64,000 nucleotides of DNA from Glandiceps talaboti. Lineage: Eukaryota; Hemichordata; Enteropneusta; Spengelidae. A model generated the notes under the pieces. It saw only the letters and a program-made list of their open reading frames with translations, did not search any database and was not told the origin of the DNA. The first letter of the stretch is position 1; each line of letters opens with the position of its first letter. The DNA lies in the NCBI RefSeq assembly GCF_964340395.1, contig NC_135552.1, positions 13,085,194 to 13,149,193 of the forward strand, given 5' to 3'. Positions 1-13,700 of this stretch are shown one piece after another. Both the position numbers and the translations under genes were made by a program.

Positions 1-2557
1 GCTATTATAGTATAGATAGGAAACAAAACATATGTTGTTTTATCAAAGTAAACCTGTTGTCTGATGATAGAAACCCTAAACATCATAGTGGCAACCCTGA
101 ATAACATGATAGCAACCATAAACATCACATTGGCAGCCATAAACAGCATGATAGCAACCACAAATATTATATTATTTTGATTTATGGACAAAGGGTAGAG
201 ATACTATATATCAATTTATTTTATAGTTGAATATCAAAAAGGTTATTGATAAAATACAGTTCTTAAACAAGTTATAACTTGTCAACGTTTTGTGTCATGG
301 CCCTATTAACAAAAGTTATAGTTGAATGATGTATTGTGCTGGAATAACCCCTGGGGGTCAACCAATATAACTTATTAAAGAGATGCATTGAAATTATAGT
401 GACCCCAATCTATCACTATATTTTTTATGGTATTGTGTTATTAACAATCATGTCATTAATTAGTTGCAATCTTGATTGCTTAATATGTAATGGTATAAAA
501 GTTGTCCATTATACAAACTCCCAGAAAAAGTCTAAAAATCAACAACTATAGGTCATGAGTTATCAGTCTAATTTGCATACTTGTAATTCGCATATATGCC
601 CATTTGCTTATTCAAGCAAAATGTCTGTGTGTCAATCAGTGGAGACAGTGAAAAACAACAAAAAGCATTCCTACTATTTGTTAATGCTAGTGTGGTACTG
701 TTGCCACACTTTGATGATGTCAAAGATGCTTATTCCTCTGTAGTTGGTTTTTAAAGATAACCCCACAGATAACCCCAAGTTATCTACCTGCATAACTTCA
801 GCCATTTCAGCAACGCAACAAAATGCAACAAAAGTTATGTAAAAGCAGGGGTGAACAAATCATTTTGTGAACTGGTGGTCTCCAAACCAGTGCCTTAAAA
901 AATCCAGTGGTCCTGCTCAGTGAAAGAATTAGTGGTCCCAGGTCCTGCTAATTTGAACTGAAAAGACTAAATTGAGTTGCCATGCATGATAGAAGTTGTT
1001 TAGAGTGCACAAAGAGGTTTAGTTACTCTAAATTTATGAATTTTTGGTAACCAAACATTATGTCATAATGCAATTTTATGCTACATCTGAATATATATAC
1101 ATGTACATGGTGAGAATGCTATCAATGGCTAAATATTAATGTAGTTTGAAGTAATTACAGTAAATTTTGAGTAATATATTTTAATATCAAAGAGAGATAT
1201 CACCTAATACATTATATAAATAACATAGTCAGATAAACATGTCAGTCAGACTTGAAAGTTATCAGCTTATCACTTAAAATGTAGACACACTGCGGGCTCT
1301 GATCAATCACCGTTTCAAAAAAAAAAGATTAAATTTACTTTCATTTGTTGTCGATTTGGAAATTGTTTCTGCACATTAAAAGTACTTTTGCCCGTAGCTT
1401 TGTTCCTGTCTGCCTGCAGTGCTCATTACATATTCGTCAAGTCATGGTGTGAGTATATATCTGCCATTCAATTGAGTTGAGCAGCTTGAGGCTTGCTTAA
1501 AATAGCGCTCAGATTGTGTGTGTGCTCGAATTAAAAGGTAGTCCAGTTAGGGTCTGACATGTGAAGAACCGCTCAGCCCAAGGCCTTTCTGTTGTGTTGT
1601 TCTAACTTTAGATAAAAAAGAAAGATTTTGTGGTGTTTCAAGAGTCTATATTCAATCTTCATTTTTTCAAGATTTCTGAGAATATTAGAATTTAGTTGGC
1701 TTTACATCATGACAGACAGTGATTAGTTGAGTCATGTGATCATTGCAGTGTACTTTCTATGTAGGTGGGGTGAGACTAGGGTTGGAGGTATAACGTAGAG
1801 GTGGGTGGTTCAATCGTCGTTGAGTTGTTTGCAATAAGTAACAGTTGCAATCAGGATAGTTGATAGACACATTTAATACCACAGTGAAGGGTTAAAACCT
1901 GGTATTCTTCGACGTAAGTCCACTTGCAGAATGTCTGTTAATTTCCCAATGTACTCATAGCTTGTACTTCAGTAAATTTATACATTTTGTATCTTTACCC
2001 AATTTGTGTTATCATTAACCTTTACAAGTATGTAGATGAAAACAAGGTTTATACACTCATGGAAAATCCCTTTGAATCATTGAAATTTAACAGAACCTGA
2101 AATGTCCTTGAAAGTCCAGGAATAAATGAAGTTTTCCCTGGAAAATGAAATTTATAAGAATTAGATAATGAGTCAGGAATGAAGTATTAAAAATCCCTCC
2201 TGCCCAACAAGCAAACTTTTTGTTACAACTAGTTTCAATTCAATGTGTAATGTACAGTGATATAAAATCATGAATTGATATTCATGGTGAGTGTCACGCC
2301 CCTTTAATGCAGTTCTGAAATTGACAATAGCATAGGAGTTCTAAAACAGTAATTCTATAGATAGCATAGGGATTGTATTTTTCAATCAGCATTGATACAT
2401 TAGGGTTTCTATATACAGGTGACAATGATAGATGGAAGGCTTTACAAAATGCATTTAGTGTAAAACCTAGAGTGATTGAATTGTGTTACTCTTTGATCCC
2501 TTCCTAATTAGTTACTGCACGACTATAAACAATTCCATCCCTGTAAATATATATATG
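1..2557. other. AT-rich non-coding DNA upstream of EPAC exons
   Basis: I see no supported coding exon. Positions 76-165 hold about four imperfect 22-bp units containing AACATGATAGCAACCA. The stretch could be EPAC 5' flank or first intron. Confidence 0.6.
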
Positions 2558-2671
2558 TAGTTTCTTGTTTGTTGAATGGAAAGCTCCAATCTAATATCTG
2601 GGAATGAATGTATAAATTATATAGTATATCTGATATTTCGCACAATTGATGCAATAATTCAGCAATGCTAA

Positions 2672-3682
2672 GGCCAAAAAAAAATAAAAATCTGGTTCTG
2701 GTCAGGGTAAACTTTCTAAAGTGGTGCGACGACGCGCGTTTTTTTTTTTTTTCCTAATTTTTTTTTTTTTTGGCAAATTAGTAAATACACATTTTTGACA
2801 CTTTACATGCTCTCGGAAGATGTCATACAACTCTGGAAGTTGGCACTGTTGTATGGCAAGTTTTATACGATGCGGATCAATCATCCATCAGGGCATCACT
2901 AGTCACATTTACAAATTTATCTTATCGCCCAGTGATTTGCAGTTATAATCCCGATTTGCAGTTATAATCCCATCCAAGATAATGAGTCTTGCCTTGCAAC
3001 CACTGTATAATGTCATTGTGCAACTTGCAACGTTAAATAACGAGAAATAGGTCTGTCCAACGGACGTAGAGGAGGCAGTGTTTTCTTTCGAGCACCGTCC
3101 ATCATCAGTCTGATACGCAGTCTGTATACGGTACGATGTTTGACACGTCTTTCCAACTCATCGCAGATGGAAAGACGTGTCGAACATCGTAGCGCATACA
3201 TCCAGAGCTAACTGCTTACGCTACAGGAAAATCTTTGTATTCAGAAGGCAGAACGAAACGATCACCAGAACTAAGAACACCTCGAAAGTCAGCTGAATTG
3301 ATATCAACATTTCGATTGCTCACGACGTACTCAAACTTCTGACATTTTCGAAACATGTGAGCGGTTTACCACCTAGCACAGTGAACACACTATTTCCCGT
3401 GATTCCCATCAACCACGCTCATCGTACATATTACGTACACATATCGTACGGGGGATTATGGGTATGCAACAGTACTAGAAGAAAAGGGTACCCGTTACCA
3501 AATAGAAGTGCGCCATCACACGAGTTAAATTTTTTCCGCTAGCCTTGCATACAGTGTTGATCGACGGGGAATTGTAAATAAGGAACGGGAAAGCAAAAAT
3601 TATCGGAAAAAAAAGGATCGACGCGGGGGTATTCAGGGCACGCGCGCGCTGACCAGAACCAGACATATTTTTTTTTTTGGCC
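2672..3682. mobile_element. 1.0-kb inverted-repeat element with TAA target duplication (PIF/Harbinger-like, non-autonomous)
   Basis: Both ends start GGCC plus an A-run when read inward and continue into TCTGGTTCTGGTCAG (left) and its complement CTGACCAGAACCAGA (right). TAA flanks both sides (2669-2671, 3683-3685). GGCC-type ends with a TWA duplication fit PIF/Harbinger; no transposase ORF is present. The interior is less AT-rich than the host array. Confidence 0.8.
3132..3191. repeat. Long hairpin inside the 2672-3682 element
   Basis: The 23-base arms 3132-3154 and 3169-3191 are complementary at 22 positions around a 14-base loop; left arm core is TGACACGTCTTTCC. Weaker pairing continues outward. 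Confidence 0.85.
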
Positions 3683-6430
3683 TAATAGTTTCTCATTTGC
3701 TGAATGGAAGGTTCCAAGCTAATGCCTGGCATTGAATGTATATACTATATAGTATGTCTGATATCTCTATATAGACAATTGATGCAATAATTCAGCAATG
3801 TTATCATTTCTTGTTGAATGGAAGGTTCCGATCTAATGTCTCAGACTCTGGCAATTAATGTATAAACTACAGTATGTCTGATATCTTAGACAATTGATGC
3901 AATAATTCAGCATTGTTATTGTTTCTCGTTTGTTGAATGAAAGTCCCTGATCTAATGTCTGGCAATGAATGTGTATATAGTGTTTATGTCTGTTATTTTG
4001 TGCAACTGATGCAATAATATAGTTTCTCGTTTGTTGAATGGAAGGCTTTGATATAACATCTGACATTTTGGATAAGTAAACTATGTAGTATGTCTTATAT
4101 TGTGCATAATTGACCCAATAATTGAGCTATATCATTGACATTATATAGTTTCTTGTTGCGTTAAATGGACCTGGCCCCAATCTAACGTCTGACAGTACAA
4201 AATGTGTAAACTATACACTAGTGTATCTGTTATTTAGTGCAATAATATATAGTTTCTTGTTGTTGAATGGATTAGGCTTCAATCTAATGTCTGACAGTAT
4301 GAATGTGTAAACTATGTACAACTTGTCCATTATTTAGCTCAATTGATGCAATAATTCAGTGATATTTTAATAGTTTCTTGTTGAATGGAGGCCCAATCTA
4401 ACATCTGTTAGTATGAATGTGTAAACTACATAGCGTGTCTATTATTTAGCACAACTGATTCAGCGACATGACTGGTTTTCAATTTCGTATTTTATGTGCT
4501 GTATATCAAGTGTGCTGATACAGTTCATATTTCAGAGCTCAGGTGGGGAAGAGGCCGTGATCGTGTAAATTAAATATTACATTTGCCAATTAGATACAGA
4601 AACACACATAAAGTAGATGTAGAAAGTTGTTAGGTAAAATGGTACTACTCTTTTTTTGGTCAGAAGATAATCAGATTGGAAAGCAAATGACGACAGAGAT
4701 GACTTTTAGTGTGTACGTGCAGCGGACATAGACTTAGAATAACAAAAGTGTGAAGTTGTCAAATTATCGACCGTAGCAGTCGTTATGCACAATGTATGAT
4801 GCAGAGAAGTCAGTGATCAGGTGTCTTGGCCATGTTGCAGACACTGTCTGACTATAGACAGCTTGGATGAATTGCATCTTGTAAGAAATAACACTAATCC
4901 AGGGATAAGCATTTATTCACCTCGTTTCAGTTTGTGCATGTCATGCCGGAAATTGAATGCGATTTTATGTCGTGATATGGGGATTGTAAATTGGAGTTGG
5001 GCAGCTAATAGATTAAAGTACAAATACATCGAAGGATTCGGGTGAACAGATATTGTGTCATTTATACAATTCTGCGAAAGGATGATAAAAAACATTGTCA
5101 AATGCATATATACATACATGTATTAAGTATTATTTCTTCAAAAGGAGGCTGTTACAGTGCATGATCTGAAGCCTATATTTATATATTCTCAATAGAATGT
5201 CACTATCATTAAAATGTCAAAGCCTTGCTTTGTGTACTATATGGTGAAGTTTGTTAAAATGTTTTCATGGTGAACAATTGGTACAACTACAGTTTAGCAC
5301 GGTCTAGTCTGATAAAGTCATGAAGAAATGTGGTCCCAGTACTAGTAGACATGCAAATAAAGCTCAATTCTTCAATTTAAAAATACTCTGCATTCTGAAT
5401 TTTTAACCATAGACAATAAAAATTGAATCTAGTGCAAAGGTATGGTTATCAAGGAACTATTTTATGGTTGGATAAATGACGCAAAGGATCTGTTTTTCAT
5501 TGAAAAGTCAGTAGACTGAATCACACCACTCGGTGAAGCTGTAATGGTTTTGTGCATCATCTATGCATCATTACGTTATGGTACTCCTCAAGCTTTAAGG
5601 CATCGCTGACATTTCCGTATACCGACAGTGACATTTGCATTCATAACATCATGCACAGTAAAAGCCACACAAGGTCACCTCATGGATGATTTTTTCATCC
5701 AACGTTGGACAAATTTTTATGAGTGCTGACTTCTATATGTTTGATATATAATTACTTTCGGTATATACCACACAGATAATTTTGTTTAATAACCATAGTT
5801 GTGTGTTGTGTAGTGGGGAAATCTTTATGAGTCTCTGACCATTTGAGGGTTTTTTTAAGATGAAGAAAATTGGTCCCAGTAGAGTAGGTGTATGCATGAG
5901 TTCATGTCTTGAACTGTAATTAGAGGAAGGGTAGATTTGTACAGACGTCAACTCAATGCAAAAATTACGCAAAATGCAAGAGTCTGGATGATATAGATGA
6001 GGGCTAGTAGATGGAAAGGTAGTCTCCTACTTTCTCCATTTTAAGCAACATTTTACCCACTTTCATCTCTTTTTTCATACATCTGCATGTTGTCTTCTGT
6101 TTTTAAACCATCGATATACTCAAAGTGCTTGTTGGCTCACTGCCTAGGTTGGAATATTTCTAAGTGATCCATCCGGAACAAATATGTATTTTAAAGTCCC
6201 AGTAGAAGTAGCTTCTAAAATTTTCATTATTATTTGTCCATTGGGAAATGTATCAAACCTCTGTATGGTAGGTTAATTACATATCATTAGTCACTGATGC
6301 CACTGTTTACACTAGCTTGATGTCCTTATGTAAACAATCATGAAAGAGGGACAAACCATTTACTTGTTTTTCAACAAATTGTAAATTCATGGCATGCTGA
6401 CAGGGTGTGCCCAGTAGCAAGTGCAACAAT

Positions 6431-6465
6431 ATGTTGAAGTGGCTGACTATACAGATGAGAAACAG
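6431..6465 (+). CDS. Weak candidate for the missing first coding exon
   Basis: An ATG opens 11 codons plus two bases (MLKWLTIQMRN, then AG) directly before a GTATAT donor. The phase is exactly what exon 7663-7805 needs: AG joined to G gives Arg. A Trp about eight residues before the Arg-Pro junction recalls the EWIACLDKRP pattern of vertebrate EPAC2, but the spacing is off by one and there is no other similarity. The donor also abuts a dispersed repeat starting near 6470. The true first exon may lie outside the window. Confidence 0.2.
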
Positions 6466-6479
6466 GTATATATTTTAGA

Positions 6480-6790
6480 TTTTCCTCATTAAAACAACTT
6501 TACCAGGTGTTTGTCTACTCGGAAAAACAATTAAGCTGCTGCTTGTAATTCAATAAATTGCAAAAAAAAAAAAAAAAAAAAGCTAAAAAGAGTGTGAAAG
6601 TTTGTTATTGTAAATACACATTTTCAGAATTTTTGGCAATTTATTGATTTAGAAACATGGACTTTTAAAAATAGATGATGTTACAGTTTGATATTATTTT
6701 TTTAAGGAGAAAAAAAGATTATTTTAGATGTTAAAAATCCAAAAGAGATACCCACGTCTTATCTATTTACCACTTTGAACTTACGAAAAC
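6480..6790. repeat. Dispersed repeat, second copy near 53500
   Basis: GCTTGTAATTCAATAAATTGC, a GTTTGTTATTGTA core and a tail with TAAAAATCC are shared in the same order with 53500-53790. The poly(A) run here lies where the other copy has unique bases. Confidence 0.6.
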
Positions 6791-7662
6791 AACTAAATTT
6801 TTCAACAGATCAATCTTAGGTACAAGTATGGCCACTGGGGCTTCGATGTTAAAGTAATTGAAAGAATGTACTTGAACATGAATAACATGAACTCTAGTCT
6901 ATAAACAATTTCAGAACAGTGGGTTGCAAAATGTACATTTTAGATATTAATGATTAAATAAGATTAAGCTTTTTGGCAAATAAGACTTGTAAATTACCCT
7001 CTGAGGCTAATAATACATTTTAATCGCTAGCCTGTGAGGGCCTTTCCCAGACAGTTACATTTATGGAATTACCCTGCTAGTAATGTTAATTGCTGTGAGG
7101 GTTTTTCCCAGACAGTTACATTAACTGAGCAAACAAAATTCATCAGCTTAGATTAAATGTTTACCCAGTAAATTAATGCTTTTTGGTCTGGCCAATTATT
7201 GACATGTTTGATGTATAGATAATATGATGGAGGAGTTTGATACTAACTTGTTTCCACGGATACTAGAATTTGTCACAAACAGTAAATGAGGTTCAAATCG
7301 TAAAAATGCCAGGGTTTCAATCTGTGTTTTTAAAATAGTTGTGCAGTAACTTGAATTTTCATTTTGTTTTGATATTGAAAATGCAAAGTTGTATTGCATT
7401 AATCAGTATATCAATTCATGTAATCATTTTAACATAAGAAGATTTTTAAAAAATCAATCTTTATATAGGATATGTGGAATTCTTAACTCTTCGCCCACAA
7501 GAAATATGTATGTATGTGGCATTCATTTTTGACCATTATCACCCACAATTCATTTTATGGAAACTCAATACAAGTATTAAAGTTTTCTGTATTTCCTAAT
7601 AGTATTTTTTACAGCAAATATTTTGAAGTAAATGAAATAAATATCATTTTTTTTCTATGCAG

Positions 7663-7805
7663 GCCAACAGACAGAACAGGAGAAGATCTAGATATTATCT
7701 ATTCCAGACTTAAAGATGTAAAGGCCTTTGAGAGATTTCATCCTCACTTGTTGCAAAAGATTTGTTCCTATGGTTACTATGAGGACCTTGATAAGGGAAT
7801 TACCT
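7663..7805 (+). CDS. RAPGEF4: EPAC exon 1 of those seen: start of cNMP-binding domain A
   Basis: AG at 7661-7662 is preceded by a T-rich tract and GT follows at 7806. The first base completes an Arg codon from a missing upstream exon. The exon encodes [20 protein letters not shown] and then [21 protein letters not shown], very like EPAC2 before the first cyclic nucleotide-binding beta barrel. It ends one base into a Leu codon completed by the next exon. Confidence 0.93.
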
Positions 7806-10675
7806 GTAAGTAATATAGATACTTTTATCATTTTCAGATAAGGATGAAGAAGGTGCCTAAGGGAATGAGTTCATTAAAATTGCAAATATTAAAAGCTGCC
7901 ATATTGAGAAAAATAAGAATATTAAGCAGTCTTGTTGAAATAATGTGAAATTTCTTGCTGGATTTCATAATATTTTTCATTGACCATTGTGAATTCTACT
8001 TTGTTGTACACATTCCAAACTTTACTGTATCCTGTATTTTTCAAAGGCATCTTCCACTTGGATTGTTACAAAGTTAACAAAAAATAAATGCCAAGATTTA
8101 TAAACCTGGGAACCATGTTACATGTAATTGTGTTTTACAAATTTCAAGTTAAACTTACAAATTAGTTGTTGTGGGGCATAACGATGATTTGTCAATGTTT
8201 TTGTTAAGGATGGTAAGCAGGTCTAATCTACCTGAGTTCCCCAGACATTTTTCCAGGGTTTCTTACCAGTACTTTGTCATGGATAGTAAAGTAGAGAAAA
8301 TGTACCTAGTTCCCCTGTCCCATTTTATCAGTGTTCCAAGATTTATGGTACAGCATTTTGGAAACTATGCCAGTTTTAACATTTTCCCACTTTCTGTTAA
8401 CCGGGTTCCCAACCTTAGCAAAAACATGGTTCCTTCAGTCTAGGACTGTTTTTGGGACTCAACGAAATGAAGAAAATTGTACTAACATTGGATTGTGAAT
8501 GTTAGAATATGCATGTTACATGTAGGTTATTGGTCGTGACATGTTGTACAGGTTTTATAAGTAACTGAGGCAAAATCTCTGTAAAGGCTCAGGGCCCCTA
8601 AGAACCTCAGATAAGTCTCATTTTGAAAGCTGGCGTACTTGTACCCAAAGTGTGGAAATTTGGTGAACAAATTATATTTTGGTGTTTGCAAAGTGTAAAA
8701 ATTTGGTTGACATTTTATTTTTGGCAGTGTTCCGTCAAGGAGACATTGGTACAAATTGGTATGCAGTCCTGACAGGAACAGTGGATGTCAACGTGTCGGA
8801 GACAGGGGATCCAAAGGTAAGTAAATTATGAATTACTAGTATACATTTGGTTAAAGCATTATATGATTATACACAGCTGAGCAATATTAAAGTACACTCT
8901 ATAGTCTGAAGTTACTATAAAAAAACATAGTAACTAAACCATGCCCATAGAATCTAAGGTTCAGCATACAATGAGGCATGTTTATCATAACATTTGAAAA
9001 TAGGGACAAAAGTAAACATAACAACCATAACCATGCCCATAGAAACTAAGGTCCAGTGTGTAATGATGCAAGCAATAACTTGAACACAGAAACAAAAAAT
9101 AATGCAATGAAAACCTGAAATGCCTATGGGAGGTGATCTTATTCAAGATAGAGGTAATCACCTGTGTTGCCCCTGGATGTCCAAAACTGCCCTTGCAAAC
9201 CCTTGCCTGCCCGTGGAATATTCATGATATTATCACTACTGTGTTGTCGCAGGTGAAGTCGTTTAGTTGAATACAAGGTGTCAATGGGGATAACAAAAGG
9301 GATCACTGCCGGGCAAATGTGTGGCATTGCGGGCAAAACTGTGTTTACCTTTGGAAAGCATTTCCAATCAAACTTTGCAAGCCATGATTAGTAAAAATTA
9401 CGAAACGAAGTGGTACTACATGAATGTCAAAATTTCATGAATAACAAGACTAAATTGACTACGCAAAACCATTCCACATGAGGTATCAATAAGCTGCTAG
9501 CTAGCTATACAATCACCAGTCTTAAAATTTGAGTCACGGATACGTCAGCTGAATTTGAGCATATTGAGAATAGAAAGACAAATTAAGACAAACCTCTTAG
9601 ATTTCTAATACTTGATCTAATATTGGGCATTTAGGAATGTTCCTGTACTTGTGGATAAAAAAAAATGAATATTCTTTTAGAAAATATTTTATATGTAAAA
9701 CAAGTTTGTTATCGGCGATATAAATGTCAAAACCGTATTTCTATATCATGACCCCATAACGTTACTTCAACCAACCTGGATATGTATGCTGGCTTTTCAA
9801 CACAGTGTAACCATTTCTAACTTACGATGGTTGGTGATGCCTTTATACTCAATGTAACGTTACATTTAATCTTGCTAACAGACGTAAGTTACAGTGTATA
9901 AAAATGGTATAAAAATGTACGACGCTGCGATTTCTGTACATCAAAAGAAATATGGTGGCTGCGAGTCAAATATGTTTTGTTTTGGGAAAAGTCGGGGGCT
10001 CTCGTTGATTCACCTCTGTGGTGAACAACTTTGATTTTTTCCTCACCATTTGACATTTTCTTTCACACTTGTGACAGTGGCGAATGGGTAGCGCGAGAAC
10101 AGGAACCTCACTATTTTGAACTGCATTCTGGTTAAAACTTTCGTGTACATTTTTGTTGTAGTCTTCCTGTCTGTGTATGAAAGTGGTATAACACATTGAA
10201 CCAAACAATTAATTCTTTCACACAATGTTCAGAATCATGACAATAGATGTTTACATATGTTATATAACTGCGGGCAGTGTGGGCAGATGGTTACTATATG
10301 AACAGCTGTCATAAAATATTCACACTTCATTATTGCCATTTCAAGGGTTTGGAAGGGCGGGCAAGGGTGGTTTTGGACACCGGGGGGGGGGGGGGGGGGG
10401 CAACACAGGTGATTACCTCCGTCTTGAATTTGATAATCTCCCTATAGAAACTAATGTTCAGCATGTAATGAGGCAGGCCTACCCTATCATTTGAAAATTC
10501 GCCAAAATAAACTTAGCAAACGTAACTATATTCTTAGAAACCAGACTAAGTGTGTAATGTGGAGTAGAAGCATTTTATAATGGGAACAAAAGCATGACAA
10601 CCATAACCATGCCCATAGAATCCAGGGTTCATTGTATAATGTGGAGTATAGCATTTTCAAAAAAGGGACGACAAC

Positions 10676-10706
<31 letters not shown>

Positions 10707-13700
10707 AAAAAAAAAATTGTAATTATGACCATAGAAACAGGTTATATACAAAGGAATTTAAATATGGGCTAGACACATATGATTATGGGTAAACATCAAT
10801 TTAATTTACTATTAAAAATTCCTTGCAACCAAGATACTCATCACCCCTGCAAATGGACTTTATTGTCGCTCTTGAATGAACAATAGCATTGATATCAGCA
10901 TGCATGTAGTCATATGTACTAGTACACAATTGGTGTTAGTTCAATACTTGTTAGATATGCATGTAGTCCTACCCACATCTACGTGATGTATGTAATATTA
11001 CACAAAGAAATCAATTTCTTAGAAGCGTCCAAGCATACAATTCATTGATCATTCTTATTATCATTATAGGATGCCGTCACAATCTGTACCTTGGGAATGG
11101 GTACTGCGTTTGGGGAGTCTGTACTGACTGACACACCACGTCATGCCACTGTCATTACAACAGAGTATTGCGAGTTTCTTCGCATTGAGCAAAAGGATTT
11201 CAGGGCCTTGTGGGAGGTAAGTGTCTGCATTATGGGTGTTGTAATGTGACATTTTGCTATGTATTTACTATACCAAGATTTCCATAGAATGTTGTATGTA
11301 CTAAAGCATTATTATTATTACTATTATTATTATTATTATTATTATAAATAAATGTCATGGTGAGGTAGGTGATGAAAGAAATGGGAGAAGGTGGAAACAA
11401 ACAACTAAGAGATATTCAGAAGAATGGAGAGGGGGACAGAAATTTGTGTGTTCAAGAATTCAAGATTTAATAATTTAATGATTCAATGATTTAATGATTC
11501 AAGATTTAATGGGTATGGTTAGTTGTCTTGACAGTTCTTGGCCCTACAGAAAATGAATGTTCTTTTTCAGGAATGTGCGATGAAGAGAAACGTGTTTTGA
11601 AATAAAATAGTTATAGTCTTTGCCATTATCATTTTTAATGTTTTGCTTATTTTAAAAGCTGTTCTAACTGGACTGTGTTTGTTAGGTATGATGACTTAAT
11701 TGTAATGTACAATTTGAACAGTGTTGAATCACCTTTCGGTAATACAGTATTTGCATAGTTGCATGACTTTTAGATCTTTCCACGCATAATTTAACTGTTA
11801 AGAACTTGTGGTATGTCGTTCTGTTGCATAACATTTAGATATACAGTCAGGTGGTGACGTCCGATTGCATTTATTGATTGGGACTGTTGTACTGTTACTA
11901 TGACTGCTAGTTATGGATAAAAATGACCTTTAATTAACATGCTCAATGGTCTAATTATTTGAATTTGATAATTTTCAGAAAATATGTTTTGGGTGTGTGA
12001 TCGAAAAAAAATAATAATCCAGTTGCAGCTAGTGCAGACATATATTCAGTGAATTAAGACAAAGGCTACACTACAAAATGTAACAGTTAGCAGGCAGCCA
12101 AATGATCAAGATTTCAAACCTGTTTCAAAATTTAGGAATGTTTTATTAATTAAAATACTGATTTGCATGTGGATTAACCATTAGCATACTCATTTGCATA
12201 TTTTGCGTGCCATTTGTGATGAATTCTAGGTATGGAAACAGTCGTATACATATAAAATTTGCTAGTACTTTATAGTATATGCTCTTTCCAGAGAGTGTGA
12301 ATTGAAGTTAATATTTTATAGACAACATGGGCAGATACACTGTAGTAGTAACTATAACATTGCAAATGTAGTGTGTGGTGTGATACACATAGTGCAATAA
12401 TGTAGAGACTTTGTGTTGTTGAATACACTGGTAACCCAACGTTCATCTAGTCCATTAGATATCAAATATTAAACTATAGATGGTGTGATAAACAAATATC
12501 AGCCAAAAAATAAGCCGCCTGTAGAGCATTGTTGAATAATTTGCCAGTATACTTAGCTATTGCAGTAGTAGCTGGATTCCCACTTTACATATTACTCTAC
12601 CTCAACAGTTCATCTAATCCATCAGATATCAAATATTCAACTATATAGATGGTGTGATAAGGCCAAATTAAAAAAAAAGTTGTTTGGTTCCTGTTACCTG
12701 ACCCCACCTAGTTTTTCACGCCGACCCTAAACTTTTTTTACGTATTCGAGAAAAATAATAATAAAATCACGAAAATCGTGAAGTCTCACAAGAAATAGTG
12801 GGTGCAGAAACTGACATCAACTTAAAAAGACAATATAAAACTATTCTTCCGATCTGTAAATGGCTGTACATCTGATAGGAAGAAATAAACAACACAGAGC
12901 TGAGACCATGGAAAACCTGAACTAGACACTCACACATATATTAAAATAAGATAAAAAATCTACCTACCCCACCTATTTTAAAATTGAATGTAATCAGAAC
13001 CACACAATTTTTTTTTTTACCCCTAAGCAAATATCAATCAAGAAATATAGCTGCCTGTAGAGCATTGTTGAATACATTATCAACATAGTTAGTATTTGAA
13101 ATAGTAACAGAATTTCCACTTTTAGACATTACTGTACCTCAGCAGTTCATCTAATCCATCAAATATCAAATATCAAATAATCAAATATAGATCATGTGAT
13201 AAGCAAATACCTGCTGAGGAATAATAGCTGACTTTAGAGCATTGTTGAATAAATTGTCAACCTAGTTAGTAATCGAAATAGTAGCTGGATTTCTACTTTA
13301 CACATTACTGTGTAGCACAGTTTATCTAGTCCAGCAAATGTCAAATATTGATCTATAGATGGTATGATAAGCAAATATGAGCTGAGAAATACAGCTGCCA
13401 TTTGAACGTCGTTGAATGCATTGTCAATTTGTCAAGCTAGTAGTAGAGACTTAGCATTGTTGAATACATTGTCAACTTATTTAGAATTGCAATAGTAGCA
13501 GAATTCTTACTGTATACATTACTCTACAACAGTTCATCCATGTTGACTTATCAAGGAATGGGTTTGTGTTTCCACTCCTACCCAACCCTTGGGGAGAGAA
13601 TGATGTATATCAAAATCTGCCCTCTTGCAGTCAGAAGATGTAATTCATATAGTCCTTCAATATAAAATATTCAACAACAGATTGGTATGATAAAAAATTA

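Larger units (their letters stand above)
2558..4470. repeat. Tandem array of about 8 units of 100-125 bp, split by an inserted element
   Basis: Each unit starts near GTTTCTTGTTTGTTGAATGG, passes through ATCTAATGTCTG and ends near GATGCAATAATTCAG. Unit 1 is 2558-2671; the others run 3683-4470. The element 2672-3682 separates unit 1 from the rest. Confidence 0.9.
4471..7662. other. Non-coding region before first recognised EPAC exon
   Basis: No exon is supported except the weak candidate at 6431-6465. A degenerate duplication around 7030-7125 repeats TTTCCCAGACAGTTACAT. A poly(A) run lies at about 6561-6580 inside a dispersed repeat. Confidence 0.6.
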
